The notes below the pieces were generated by a model. That model was given only the letters and a program-made list of their open reading frames with translations. It had not been told where the DNA came from and made no database searches. DNA of 64,000 nucleotides from an uncultured Pelagibacteraceae bacterium (lineage in GTDB: Bacteria > Pseudomonadota > Alphaproteobacteria > Pelagibacterales > Pelagibacteraceae): NCBI GenBank assembly GCA_902543295.1, contig CACBXW010000001.1, positions 62,001 through 126,000 of the forward strand, read 5' to 3'. Position 1 is the stretch's first letter. Each line of letters starts with the position of its first letter. Of this stretch, positions 1 to 11,316 are shown piece after piece. The position numbers and the translations under genes were made by a program.

Positions 1-1
1 T

Positions 2-1000
2 CAAATAGAGTCAGATCAAAAATTCATACCAGTTAAATTTGGTGACTCTGATATCGCAAGAATAGGTGATTGGGTTATTGCTATTGGGAATCCATTTGGC
101 TTAGGTGGAACGGTTACTGCAGGAATAATCTCTGCAAGAAACAGAAGTATCGGTCTTTCTAGATATGAAGACTACATTCAAACTGATGCATCAATTAACC
201 AAGGTAATTCAGGTGGTCCATTGTTTAATATGGATGGAGATGTAATTGGAATTAATACAGCTATATTAGGTCAATCAGGTTCAATTGGAATTGGTTTTGC
301 AATACCTTCTAATAGTGCACAAAAAGTAATTAATCAATTAATTGAATTTGGTGAAACTAAAAGAGGATGGTTAGGTGTTAGAATTCAAACAGTCACAAAA
401 GATATTGCAGATGTTGAAAAATTAGATGAACCTAGAGGAGCACTTGTTGCTAGCGTAGCTGAAAATAGTCCATCAGATAAGGGCGGAATAAAAGCTGGAG
501 ACATAATTTTAGAATTTGATGGCAAAAAAATTAATGAAATGAGTGAACTTCCAAGAATAGTTGCAGAAACTGAAGTTGGAAAAAAAGTAAAATTAAAAGT
601 TTGGAGAAATAAACGTGAAATAACTAAGGAAATTATACTTGGAAGACTAGAAACATCCGAAGATTTTAAATCCCAAGGTTTAGTAACTGAAAAACCTAAA
701 GAAGATGCAATAGATGGTCTGAAGATAAAAGTGAGATTGCTAAATAAAGATGACATTAAACAAAGAAATTTACCAAAAAATACAACAGGATTAGTTATCA
801 CAGAAATTGATAAAGATAGCCCAGTTAATTATCTTCAAGTAAATAATATTATTGTTGAAGCACAGAAGAAAAAGATCAACACCATTGGAGATCTAGATAA
901 CATTGTAAAACTAGCTCTAAAAAGTAATGATAAAAGTTTACTTATCGCAATTTACAATAACAATAACCAAAGAAGATATATTGGTGTTAAACTAAATTAA
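2..1000 (+). CDS. degP: Deg/HtrA-family periplasmic serine protease (5' partial)
   Basis: This is a periplasmic serine endoprotease and chaperone of the Do (S1C) family, which degrades misfolded envelope proteins. The frame is open from base 2, so the signal peptide and the catalytic His lie upstream of the window. The visible part has the end of the protease domain with the nucleophile motif GNSGGPLFN (Ser codon at 209-211). A first PDZ domain follows (roughly bases 360-650, starting RGWLGVRIQ), then a divergent second PDZ (roughly 760-1000). Two PDZ domains fit DegP/DegQ/MucD better than DegS; I cannot separate those three. The stop shares one base with the miaA start, so the two genes are probably co-transcribed. 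Confidence 0.93.
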   Translation, partial: QIESDQKFIPVKFGDSDIARIGDWVIAIGNPFGLGGTVTAGIISARNRSIGLSRYEDYIQTDASINQGNSGGPLFNMDGDVIGINTAILGQSGSIGIGFAIPSNSAQKVINQLIEFGETKRGWLGVRIQTVTKDIADVEKLDEPRGALVASVAENSPSDKGGIKAGDIILEFDGKKINEMSELPRIVAETEVGKKVKLKVWRNKREITKEIILGRLETSEDFKSQGLVTEKPKEDAIDGLKIKVRLLNKDDIKQRNLPKNTTGLVITEIDKDSPVNYLQVNNIIVEAQKKKINTIGDLDNIVKLALKSNDKSLLIAIYNNNNQRRYIGVKLN

Positions 1001-1920
1001 TGGACCTAAAGTCCAAAATAATTCTTATTTCAGGACCAACTGCATCTGGAAAATCAAAATTTGCTGTAAAGCTTGCAAAAAAAGTAAATGGAGAAGTTAT
1101 AAATGCAGATAGTATGCAAATATTTAAAGAATTAAAAATTCTTACAGCAAGACCTCAGCGAAATGATTTAAAAAATATAAATCATCATTTATATGGATTT
1201 AAAAGTGTAAAGGAAAATTATTCTACAGGAAATTGGCTTAAGGATGCCAAGAAAAAAATTAACAGTATTAAGAAAAAGAACAAAATTCCAATTCTTGTTG
1301 GTGGCACTGGTTTATATTTTAAAGCGCTTATCGATGGTATTGTTAAAATTCCCGATATCCCACTCACTATTCGAAATAGAATAAGAAAAAAACAATCAAA
1401 AATAGGACAAATTAAATTTTACTCTGAGCTTATTAAACTAGATCCGCTCTGCAAAAAAAAAATTAACAAAAATGATTCTCAAAGATCAATAAGAGCCTAT
1501 GAAGTAAAAAAGTTTACAAATAAATCTTTGTTTGATTGGTATAATGAAACATATTCTGATTTTACTAAAGACAGTTTCATAAAGTTACATATCGATTATC
1601 CTAGAGATAAGTTAATAGAAAGAATTTATGTAAGAACAAATGAAATGTTAAGAGATGGAGCAATAAAAGAGGCTAAGAGGTTTTATAAATTAAGAGTAAA
1701 GAAAGATTTATCATCTAATAAAGTTATTGGTCTAAGCGAGATTAAAGAATATCTCGACAAAAAAATAGATCTTACTGAATTGAAAGAAAAAATATCAATA
1801 AAAACAAGGCAATATGCTAAGAGACAGTCCACTTGGGCAAGAGGACAAATGTCTGACTGGCAAAAAATAAAATTTAATACTCTTAAATCATATTTAAAAA
1901 AATTTCCTAAATCAGCATAG
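1000..1920 (+). CDS. miaA: tRNA dimethylallyltransferase MiaA
   Basis: MiaA transfers a dimethylallyl group from DMAPP to N6 of A37 in tRNAs that read UNN codons, the first step of ms2i6A synthesis in the cytoplasm. The 306-residue protein has the normal family length. It shows the P-loop GPTASGKS at residues 12-19, the NADSMQIFKEL motif at 35-45 with Asp37, the TARP motif near 49-52, GGTGLYFKAL at 101-110, and the C-terminal TRQYAKRQSTWAR segment typical of the family. The ATG overlaps the stop of the protease gene by one base, so translation is probably coupled. No anomaly was seen. Confidence 0.97.
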   Translation: MDLKSKIILISGPTASGKSKFAVKLAKKVNGEVINADSMQIFKELKILTARPQRNDLKNINHHLYGFKSVKENYSTGNWLKDAKKKINSIKKKNKIPILVGGTGLYFKALIDGIVKIPDIPLTIRNRIRKKQSKIGQIKFYSELIKLDPLCKKKINKNDSQRSIRAYEVKKFTNKSLFDWYNETYSDFTKDSFIKLHIDYPRDKLIERIYVRTNEMLRDGAIKEAKRFYKLRVKKDLSSNKVIGLSEIKEYLDKKIDLTELKEKISIKTRQYAKRQSTWARGQMSDWQKIKFNTLKSYLKKFPKSA

Positions 1921-1925
1921 ATTGC

Positions 1926-1955
1926 TTGACCTATTAGCACAACTTCAGCTAGATT
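1926..1955 (+). promoter_or_regulatory. Putative sigma70 promoter of ilvB, possibly giving a leaderless mRNA
   Basis: A TTGACC -35-like box (1926-1931), an 18-bp spacer and a TAGATT -10-like box (1950-1955) lie in the 41-bp gap before ilvB. The expected start would fall about seven bases after the -10, essentially on the ilvB ATG at 1962. No Shine-Dalgarno sequence is visible. In such AT-rich DNA the -10 match (4 of 6) is weak evidence. Confidence 0.4.
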
Positions 1956-1961
1956 GTCTGA

Positions 1962-3728
1962 ATGTCAAAATTATACTCTGGAGCTGAAATCGTATTTAAG
2001 TGTATGGAGGACCAAAATGTTGATCATATCTTTGGTTATCCAGGCGGTGCCGTTCTTCCAATTTATGACGAACTACAAAATTTTAAATCAATCAAACACG
2101 TTTTAGTAAGACATGAACAAGGCGCAGGTCATGCTGCAGAAGGATATGCAAGATCATCTGGTAAACCAGGTGTTATTTTAGTAACCTCGGGACCGGGCGC
2201 AACAAATGTAGTTACAGCTTTGACTGATGCCTATATGGATTCTATTCCACTAGTTTGTATCTCTGGACAAGTTCCAACTCATTTAATTGGCACAGATGCA
2301 TTTCAAGAATGTGATACAACTGGAATAACTAGACCTTGCACTAAACATAATTGGTTAGTCAAGGATATAAATGATTTAGCTAGTACAATACATAAAGCTT
2401 TTGAAGTAGCAACTACTGGTAGGCCAGGACCAGTTTTAGTTGATATACCAAAAGATATTCAGTTTCAAAAAACAAAATATTCAAAACCTAAAAAAGAAAA
2501 AAAACTTAACGGTAAATCTCACAATCATTTTAATCAAAATAGTATTGATGAATTAATTGAATTAATGAGTAAATCGTCAAAACCTATTTTTTATACTGGT
2601 GGTGGAGTAATTAATTCTGGACCTAAGGCTAGTGAACTTTTAAGAGAACTTGTTTATGCAACAGGCTTTCCTATTACATCAACTTTGCAAGGATTAGGAT
2701 CTTTCCCAGGTGATGATAATCAATTTTTGGGAATGTTGGGTATGCATGGAACTTATGAAGCAAATAATGCAATGCACGATTGTGATTTAATGATTAACAT
2801 TGGAGCACGTTTCGATGATAGGATTACAGGAAAAATAGATGAATTTTCACCCAAATCAAAAAAAGTTCATATTGATATAGATCCATCTTCTATTAATAAA
2901 AATGTTAAAGTTGATTTAGCTATTGTGGGAGATGTAAAAACTGTTCTTTCATCTACTTTAAAAAGTTTAAAACAAAAAAATTCAAAATTTTTAAAATCAA
3001 ATAAACAAAAAACTTCTAAGTGGTGGGAAAAAATTCAAAAATGGAGGTCGGTTAGATCTTTAGATTATATTGGAAGTGAAGAGACTATAAAACCTCAGTA
3101 TGCGATTGAAAGATTGTATGAATTGACTAAAGACAAAGACTCATACATTACAACTGAGGTAGGACAGCATCAGATGTGGGCTGCACAACATTATAAATTT
3201 AACAAACCAAATCGTTGGATGACATCTGGTGGTTTAGGTACTATGGGATATGGTTTACCAGCAGCAGTGGGTGTACAAGTCGCTCATCCAAAAAAATTAG
3301 TTATAGATATTGCAGGTGAGGCTTCGGTATTAATGACAATACAGGAAATGTCTACAGCTGTACAATACAACCTTCCAATTAAAATATTTATATTGAATAA
3401 TCAATACATGGGTATGGTCAGACAATGGCAAGAACTTTTACATGATAAAAACTATTCTGAAAGTTATACTGCTGCTTTACCAGATTTTGTTAAATTAGCT
3501 GAAGCATATAACTGTGTTGGTATAAGAGCGAAAACACCAGAAGAGTTAGACGATAAAATTATTGAAATGTTGAACACAGATAGACCTGTAATATTTGATT
3601 GTATGGTTGATAAAGTAGAGAATTGTTTTCCAATGATACCATCAGGAAAGCCTCATAATCAGATGATTTTAGGACCCAAAGATCAAGAAAATCAGAAGAT
3701 TACTGGTAAAGGTAAGTCCTTAGTTTAA
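1962..3728 (+). CDS. ilvB: Acetolactate synthase large (catalytic) subunit
   Basis: This is the catalytic subunit of the ThDP-, Mg- and FAD-dependent acetohydroxyacid synthase. It condenses pyruvate with pyruvate or 2-oxobutyrate in the first common step of branched-chain amino-acid synthesis. The 588 residues match the family. The N-terminal pyrimidine-binding domain carries the catalytic Glu52 in VRHEQGAGH. A central domain (about 190-330) binds FAD. The C-terminal ThDP motif starts GEAS (Glu453) and ends at NN (479-480). The canonical GDG aspartate that coordinates Mg is therefore glutamate here, a conservative change. The downstream ilvN start overlaps the stop by one base, giving an ilvB-ilvN-ilvC run. 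A promoter appears to lie directly before the start. Confidence 0.96.
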   Translation: MSKLYSGAEIVFKCMEDQNVDHIFGYPGGAVLPIYDELQNFKSIKHVLVRHEQGAGHAAEGYARSSGKPGVILVTSGPGATNVVTALTDAYMDSIPLVCISGQVPTHLIGTDAFQECDTTGITRPCTKHNWLVKDINDLASTIHKAFEVATTGRPGPVLVDIPKDIQFQKTKYSKPKKEKKLNGKSHNHFNQNSIDELIELMSKSSKPIFYTGGGVINSGPKASELLRELVYATGFPITSTLQGLGSFPGDDNQFLGMLGMHGTYEANNAMHDCDLMINIGARFDDRITGKIDEFSPKSKKVHIDIDPSSINKNVKVDLAIVGDVKTVLSSTLKSLKQKNSKFLKSNKQKTSKWWEKIQKWRSVRSLDYIGSEETIKPQYAIERLYELTKDKDSYITTEVGQHQMWAAQHYKFNKPNRWMTSGGLGTMGYGLPAAVGVQVAHPKKLVIDIAGEASVLMTIQEMSTAVQYNLPIKIFILNNQYMGMVRQWQELLHDKNYSESYTAALPDFVKLAEAYNCVGIRAKTPEELDDKIIEMLNTDRPVIFDCMVDKVENCFPMIPSGKPHNQMILGPKDQENQKITGKGKSLV

Positions 3729-4276
3729 TGCCTAATTCAAAATCAGCGTATAGTTTTTCCAATAAAAAAGAAAAATTTGATACACATATTATAGTCGTTT
3801 GGGTCGACAATGAAGCTGGTGTATTGGCTAGAGTAGTTGGTCTATTTTCTGGTAGAGGTTATAATATCGAAAGTTTAGCAGTTGCCCAAGTTGATGAAAA
3901 GTTAAAGATATCAAGGATAACAATTGTTACTACTGGAACACCACAAGTTGTTAATCAAATTAAGCTTCAATTAAGAAAACTTGTGCCCGTTCATAAAGTT
4001 GCAGATTTTAAAAGAGAAGATAAAGCAGTCATCTTTAAGGAGATGGCGTTATTTAAAATTGTTGGTCCAAATATTAAATTAGAAGGTGCATTAAAAGCCT
4101 GTAAAAAATATAATCCTGTATTACTAGACAAAACAAAAAAATCGAATGTTATTCAAATAACAGCCTTAAGACGAGAAATAGACAAAATGTCAAAGGATTT
4201 AAAAAAATTTGGATTGGTGAGTGTTTCAAGAACAGGAGCCGTAGCTATGACAAGAGGTGCAGATATATTTAAATAA
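3728..4276 (+). CDS. ilvN: Acetolactate synthase small (regulatory) subunit
   Basis: This is the regulatory subunit that activates IlvB and confers valine feedback inhibition. The 182 residues match the longer IlvH-type small subunits. An N-terminal ACT domain (about residues 20-95) includes IIVVWVDNEAGVLARVVGLF and the glycine-rich turn GRGYNIESLAVA. A second alpha/beta domain ends with a conserved SRTGAVAMTRG-like tail. The ATG overlaps the ilvB stop by one base (TAATG), which fits coupled synthesis of the two subunits. The symbol ilvH would serve equally well. Confidence 0.95.
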   Translation: MPNSKSAYSFSNKKEKFDTHIIVVWVDNEAGVLARVVGLFSGRGYNIESLAVAQVDEKLKISRITIVTTGTPQVVNQIKLQLRKLVPVHKVADFKREDKAVIFKEMALFKIVGPNIKLEGALKACKKYNPVLLDKTKKSNVIQITALRREIDKMSKDLKKFGLVSVSRTGAVAMTRGADIFK

Positions 4277-4284
4277 TTAATTAG

Positions 4285-5316
<1,032 letters not shown>

Positions 5317-5369
5317 CTTAATGTTAAAATTGGGGTAAATTCTCTCAAATTATTTTGCAATCTGAACGA

Positions 5370-5386
5370 GAGCATGTATTATGCTC
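5370..5386 (+). promoter_or_regulatory. Small hairpin between ilvC and leuA
   Basis: GAGCAT (5370-5375) and ATGCTC (5381-5386) form a perfect six-base stem with a five-base loop just upstream of leuA. It would cover an alternative upstream ATG at 5381 but leave the preferred start at 5402 free. It could be a processing or translation-control element. There is no T run to make it a terminator. Confidence 0.3.
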
Positions 5387-5401
5387 GAGCTAAAAAATAC
5401 A

Positions 5402-6976
5402 ATGTCAGATAAAGAAAAATTATACATATTTGATACGACCATGCGAGATGGTGAGCAGTCGCCAGGCGCATCTATGAGTGTCGAAGAGAAAATCCAGATA
5501 TCTAGAGTTTTTGATGAAATGGGAATAGATATTGTTGAAGCGGGTTTTCCAATAGCATCACCAGGAGATTTTGAGGCAGTTTCTGAAATAAGTAAAATAA
5601 TGAAAAACTCAATTCCATGTGGTCTTTCAAGAGCACTAAAGAAAGATATTGATGCATGCCATGAGTCGTTGAAACATGCTCCAAGATTTAGAATTCATAC
5701 TTTTATTTCTACTAGTCCTTTACATATGAAACACAAACTTGAAATGACAAATGATCAGGTTCTAGATGCAATAAAAGAAAGTGTTACATATGCAAGAAAC
5801 TTTACTGATGATGTTGAATGGTCCTGCGAGGATGGAACAAGAACAGATATGGATTTTATGTGTAAAACTGTTGAACTTGCAATTAAATGTGGGGCCAAAA
5901 CAATTAATATTCCAGATACAGTTGGCTATTCTATTCCTGAGGAATTTGCAAAAACAATTAAACACTTAAAAAATAATGTTCCAAATATAGATAAAGCAAT
6001 ATTATCTGCACACTGTCACAATGATCTTGGCTTAGCAGTAGCAAATGCATTAGCTGGAGTCTCAGAAGGTGTAAGACAAATAGAATGTACAATTAATGGA
6101 ATAGGTGAAAGAGCAGGAAATGCTGCATTAGAGGAAGTAGTAATGGCAATTAAAACACGTAATGATTTAATGCCATATAATACAGGCATTAAAACAGAAT
6201 TAATAAGTAAAGCTTCTAAAATAGTTTCAAACGCTACAGGTTTTCCAGTTCAATTTAACAAAGCAATAGTTGGAAAAAACGCTTTTGCTCATGAGTCAGG
6301 AATTCATCAAGATGGAATGTTAAAGAATAGAGAAACTTACGAAATTATGACTCCAGAAAGTGTAGGCGTTAAGAAAACCTCACTTGTTATGGGTAAACAT
6401 TCAGGACGACATGCTTTTAAAGATAAATTATCTGATTTAGGTTATTCGGATCTTACAGACGATATTATCCAAGCTGCATTTGGAAAATTTAAAGTTTTAG
6501 CTGATAAAAAGAAACATATATATGATGAAGATATAGTAGCGTTAGTTGATGATAGTTTAATTGTAGATAATAAAATTAATGCAATTAATTTGAAATCTTT
6601 AAAAGTATTTGCTGGCACAGGGGAACCACAAAAAGCTGAAATGACATTAGATGTTTACGGTGATATTAAAAATACTACAGAAACAGGTGATGGACCAGTT
6701 GATGCAATATTTAAATGTATAAAAAAATTATTTCCTCACGATGTAAAATTATCTCTTTATCAAGTACACGCAGTAACTGAGGGTACAGATGCTCAAGCAA
6801 CTGTTAGTGTAAAAATTGAAGAAAACGATAGGACAACAGTAGGACAATCAGCTGATACAGATACTTTAGTTGCATCAGCAAATGCATATTTAAATGCATT
6901 GAATAAAATGCTTATAAAACGTGAGAAAAAAGCACCATCTCAAAATATTAAACACCAAAAAGTGAAAGGAATATAA
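5402..6976 (+). CDS. leuA: 2-isopropylmalate synthase
   Basis: LeuA condenses acetyl-CoA with 2-oxoisovalerate, the committed step of leucine synthesis. From the Met at 5402 the protein has 524 residues, close to the usual 510-530. A TIM-barrel catalytic domain begins almost at once with [16 protein letters not shown], contains the metal-binding [14 protein letters not shown], and is followed by the communication region with [12 protein letters not shown]-terminal leucine-binding allosteric domain (about 390-510) ends near [16 protein letters not shown]. An in-frame ATG at 5381 would add seven residues, but it lies in a hairpin and the family usually starts close to the barrel motif. It completes an ilv/leu cluster and mreB follows after 4 bp. 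Confidence 0.95.
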   Translation: MSDKEKLYIFDTTMRDGEQSPGASMSVEEKIQISRVFDEMGIDIVEAGFPIASPGDFEAVSEISKIMKNSIPCGLSRALKKDIDACHESLKHAPRFRIHTFISTSPLHMKHKLEMTNDQVLDAIKESVTYARNFTDDVEWSCEDGTRTDMDFMCKTVELAIKCGAKTINIPDTVGYSIPEEFAKTIKHLKNNVPNIDKAILSAHCHNDLGLAVANALAGVSEGVRQIECTINGIGERAGNAALEEVVMAIKTRNDLMPYNTGIKTELISKASKIVSNATGFPVQFNKAIVGKNAFAHESGIHQDGMLKNRETYEIMTPESVGVKKTSLVMGKHSGRHAFKDKLSDLGYSDLTDDIIQAAFGKFKVLADKKKHIYDEDIVALVDDSLIVDNKINAINLKSLKVFAGTGEPQKAEMTLDVYGDIKNTTETGDGPVDAIFKCIKKLFPHDVKLSLYQVHAVTEGTDAQATVSVKIEENDRTTVGQSADTDTLVASANAYLNALNKMLIKREKKAPSQNIKHQKVKGI

Positions 6977-6980
6977 TTAA

Positions 6981-8012
<1,032 letters not shown>

Positions 8013-8017
8013 ATATT

Positions 8018-8854
8018 ATGTCAACAGAAACGAGTAGAGATGATTTTATTATTGCTATTCGTTCAGCATTTCTAAAAAAAGGTAATAGACAGAAGTTTTC
8101 TTTATTTACTTTATTAATAATATCTATTTTAGTTTTATCATTAGAGTATTTTAAAACTGGTCCAGTTAATCAATTTAGATCTATAACAAAAGATATTATT
8201 TTTAGAGGTTCATACGTTGTATCAAGCCCATTTAAATACGTAAAAGATAAATATTACCTCTTCCAAGATCATATGAGCATGTATGAAGAATTTTCAATTT
8301 TGAGAGATAAGAACCTTGATCTTGACTCGCTTAGAAAAGAAGTTGATTTTTATAAATCAGAAAATGCTCTCTTAAAAAAATTGATAGAAGAAAGAGATCT
8401 CTTTTCCAAAGAGTATATGTTAACAAAGATTTTATTAGACAAACAAAGTCCTTATTTAAAGTCTTTGATAATTAATAAAGGTCAAAAAAGTGGAGTTAAA
8501 TTAGGATCAGCTGTTAAAGATCGATTATATTACATTGGAAAGGTTGTAAATGTTAACTTTTTAAGCTCTAGAGTATTACTGGCTAATGATCTTAACAGCA
8601 AAATTCCAATCATTATCGAGCCAAGTGGCATCAATGCAATACTTTCAGGAAATGGAAATGATGAATATGCAGAACTAGAGTACCTACCGAAAGACAATGA
8701 AATAAAAGAGAATGAAATTGTGTATACTTCAGGTTCAGATGGCACAATTCCAGCATCAATTCCTGTTGGAAAAATAATAATAAAAGATAATAAAAAGTAT
8801 GTGAAGTTTTACAGTAACTTAAATCAACTAAATTATGTACAGGTAAATAAGTAA
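8018..8854 (+). CDS. mreC: Rod shape-determining protein MreC
   Basis: MreC is a bitopic inner-membrane protein whose periplasmic part forms filaments and activates PBP2. The 278 residues show a short cytoplasmic N terminus, one membrane segment at about 28-45 (FTLLIISILVLSLEYF), a helical coiled-coil stretch at about 90-130 with heptad-like Leu/Lys, and two small beta domains that end near the C terminus. It starts 6 bp after mreB. Sequence conservation in this family is low, so operon position between mreB and mreD is an important part of the call. Confidence 0.93.
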   Translation: MSTETSRDDFIIAIRSAFLKKGNRQKFSLFTLLIISILVLSLEYFKTGPVNQFRSITKDIIFRGSYVVSSPFKYVKDKYYLFQDHMSMYEEFSILRDKNLDLDSLRKEVDFYKSENALLKKLIEERDLFSKEYMLTKILLDKQSPYLKSLIINKGQKSGVKLGSAVKDRLYYIGKVVNVNFLSSRVLLANDLNSKIPIIIEPSGINAILSGNGNDEYAELEYLPKDNEIKENEIVYTSGSDGTIPASIPVGKIIIKDNKKYVKFYSNLNQLNYVQVNK

Positions 8855-8855
8855 A

Positions 8856-9377
8856 ATGGCTAGAGGAGATACAAAATTTTATCAATTTTTGTTAAATGGT
8901 TTTCCAATTATTTTATTATTTTTCTTTGCTTTGACAGGTTATTCATTTTCATTCCAGATTTTCAAAATTAATATATCTTTTAATTTTATTCACTTAATTG
9001 TTTTTTATTGGGTTTTAAGGAAACCTGAAATGCTTGGTTATGGCCTTATTTTTTTTGCAGGTGTAATTAATGATGTTGTACAAAACCTACCAATTGGAGT
9101 TTCATCAATAAATTATCTTTTACTATGTGTCATTGCATCTTTTTTTAGGACTAGAACTTTAGTTCCTAATCTAATTTATGATTGGATACTATTCTTTATC
9201 GCAATATTAATTATTAGCTCAATTCATTTCTCAGTATTAGCAATTTTTTTTGATGGAAGTATTAGTTATGGGGCTTTAATGTCAACGGCCTTTTTTTCAT
9301 TTTTAATTTATCCAGCAGTGGCAAAATTATTCAATCAAATTTATTTATTAGGTTTAAAGCAAGAAAATGTTGAATAG
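8856..9377 (+). CDS. mreD: Rod shape-determining protein MreD
   Basis: MreD is a small integral membrane protein of the Rod elongation complex. The 173-residue sequence is almost entirely hydrophobic, with about five predicted membrane segments. It carries a GVINDVVQNLPIGVSSINYLL stretch between the second and third segments that resembles the conserved G-x-x-x-D-x-x-x-x-x-P-x-G pattern of MreD. It begins one base after mreC ends, and its last 11 bases overlap the start of mrdA, so it is clearly part of the same operon. Confidence 0.92.
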   Translation: MARGDTKFYQFLLNGFPIILLFFFALTGYSFSFQIFKINISFNFIHLIVFYWVLRKPEMLGYGLIFFAGVINDVVQNLPIGVSSINYLLLCVIASFFRTRTLVPNLIYDWILFFIAILIISSIHFSVLAIFFDGSISYGALMSTAFFSFLIYPAVAKLFNQIYLLGLKQENVE

Positions 9378-11316
9378 AGGGAGAAACATAGAGAAAGGCA
9401 GAGTTATAACAAGGAGGATGTTTATACTGGCTGCAGCAAAAATATTACTCTTCGCAGGTATTTCATCAAGATTATATAATTTACAAATTTCTGATAGAGA
9501 AAAATATGAAATTTTATCTGATAAAAATAGAATACGTGAATGGAAAACTCCTCCTCAGAGAGGAATAATTGTTGATAACTTTAATAAAGTACTAGCAAGC
9601 AACGATAGAGTTTTTCAGCTACACTTAATATTAGATGAAATTAATGATTTTGATGTAACAATATTTAAAATTAAAAATATAATCGGATTAGATCAGTTTG
9701 AAATTAAAAAATTATATAAAAAGAAGGAAAGATTAAAACCTTGGGATACATTAGTAGTTTCGGACAATTTAACTTGGGAACAATTCTCAAAAATTAATTT
9801 ATATTTACATGAATTAGAAGGTGCAAAACCTGTATTATCGACATCCAGGTTCTATCCTTATGCAAATGACTTAGCACATATAGTTGGTTATGTTGGTGAT
9901 GCTAGTCCAAAAGATCTTGAAAAACCAGAGATAAAAGAAAATTTTGTTCCAGGTCTAAAAGTAGGGAAATATGGAATAGAAAATTCTCAAGAGAAAATGT
10001 TAATAGGTAACTACGGTATTAAAAGATATGAAGTCAATGCATCTGGAAAAAGAATAAGCCAAATAGATTATATTAAAGAAAGACAAGGTAAAAAAGTTAA
10101 CTTAACTATAGATATAGAAATTCAAAAATATGCCCAAGAGCTGCTTAAAGGAAAAGCAGGTTCAATATGTGCAATGGACATATATACTGGAGAAGTTGTT
10201 ACAATGGCATCATCACCAACTTATGATCCAAATAAATTTACACACGGAATTAATCAAAAAGATTGGCAAGAAATTAAAAATAATCCTCTAAAACCATTGA
10301 TAAATAAGTCTATTGCAGGGCTTTATTCTCCTGGTTCAACTTTTAAGCCATTAGTTGCTTTAGCAGCTCTTGAATATGGAATATTAGATCCAAATAAAAC
10401 AATAAGATGCAAAGGTCATAAGCATCCATATGAACTATATGGAGTTAAATATCATTGTTGGAAAAAAGAAGGTCACGGTTATATGAAGTTGAGAAATGCA
10501 ATCAAACAATCTTGCGATATTTACTTTTATGAAATGGCAAGATTACTCGGTGTTGATAAATTATCAATAATTGCAAAAAGATACGGGCTTGGGACTAATG
10601 TGCTCGGAGATCTTTATAACGATGAAAAAAAAGGATTAGTTCCGGATACTAAATGGAAGAGACGTGCATTAGAGCAAAGTTGGTATTTAGGAGAAACTGT
10701 TATCAATGGTATTGGACAAGGTTATATTCAAACTACACCACTACAACTTTGTCTAATGACTGCACAAATTGCAAATGGAGGATATAAAATTAAACCTCAC
10801 ATCATAAAAGACGATTCTATAAATTATAAGGACGTAATAAATAAAATAAAATTAGATCAATCTAATTTTCCATTGCATGAAAAAAATTACTTAGATGACA
10901 TAAAAGTTGAATTTTATCAAAGAATGTATCACAAAAAGTCTAATATTAATTTTGTTTTAGATGCAATGTTTGGCTCTACAAATGAGCAATATGGAACATC
11001 ATACAAATCTCGTTATGATGATCCCAAATATCAATTTGCTGGTAAAACTGGAACATCGCAAGTTAGAAGAATAACTGATCTTGATAGAGAACTAGACTTA
11101 GATACTGATCAAATTGAGTATAAAAAAAGAGACCATGCATTGTATGTTGCTTTTGCGCCATATAAGGATCCACGATATGCAATAAGTGTTATTATTGAAC
11201 ATGGAGGCTCTGGAAGTAAAGCAGCCGCTCCGCTTGCAAGCAAATTGATCAAAAGAATTATCGACAGACATAAATTAAGAGAACAATTTAATAACGGAAA
11301 TACAAGTTTAGCATAA
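9367..11316 (+). CDS. mrdA: Penicillin-binding protein 2 (class B transpeptidase)
   Basis: PBP2 is the transpeptidase that cross-links peptidoglycan during cell elongation together with RodA. The 649-residue protein has a short cytoplasmic tail, one membrane anchor (about residues 17-37), a PBP dimerisation/pedestal domain with the conserved R-G-I-I-x-D motif, and a transpeptidase domain. The active-site motifs are all present: Ser324-T-F-Lys327 in SPGSTFKPL, Ser382-C-Asp384 in SCDIYFYE, and Lys560-T-G in KTGTSQV. It overlaps mreD by 11 bp and shares one base with rodA. Confidence 0.96.
   Translation: MLNRGRNIEKGRVITRRMFILAAAKILLFAGISSRLYNLQISDREKYEILSDKNRIREWKTPPQRGIIVDNFNKVLASNDRVFQLHLILDEINDFDVTIFKIKNIIGLDQFEIKKLYKKKERLKPWDTLVVSDNLTWEQFSKINLYLHELEGAKPVLSTSRFYPYANDLAHIVGYVGDASPKDLEKPEIKENFVPGLKVGKYGIENSQEKMLIGNYGIKRYEVNASGKRISQIDYIKERQGKKVNLTIDIEIQKYAQELLKGKAGSICAMDIYTGEVVTMASSPTYDPNKFTHGINQKDWQEIKNNPLKPLINKSIAGLYSPGSTFKPLVALAALEYGILDPNKTIRCKGHKHPYELYGVKYHCWKKEGHGYMKLRNAIKQSCDIYFYEMARLLGVDKLSIIAKRYGLGTNVLGDLYNDEKKGLVPDTKWKRRALEQSWYLGETVINGIGQGYIQTTPLQLCLMTAQIANGGYKIKPHIIKDDSINYKDVINKIKLDQSNFPLHEKNYLDDIKVEFYQRMYHKKSNINFVLDAMFGSTNEQYGTSYKSRYDDPKYQFAGKTGTSQVRRITDLDRELDLDTDQIEYKKRDHALYVAFAPYKDPRYAISVIIEHGGSGSKAAAPLASKLIKRIIDRHKLREQFNNGNTSLA

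Noticed and set aside
385..801. 138-codon minus-strand frame inside the protease gene
   Set aside because: Lies wholly opposite a protein with clear PDZ domains; Ser/Leu/Phe-rich translation is typical of the antisense of AT-rich coding DNA.
1921..1961. Attenuator or riboswitch before ilvB
   Set aside because: Only 41 bp are available, with no leader peptide rich in Leu/Val/Ile codons and no hairpin with a T run.
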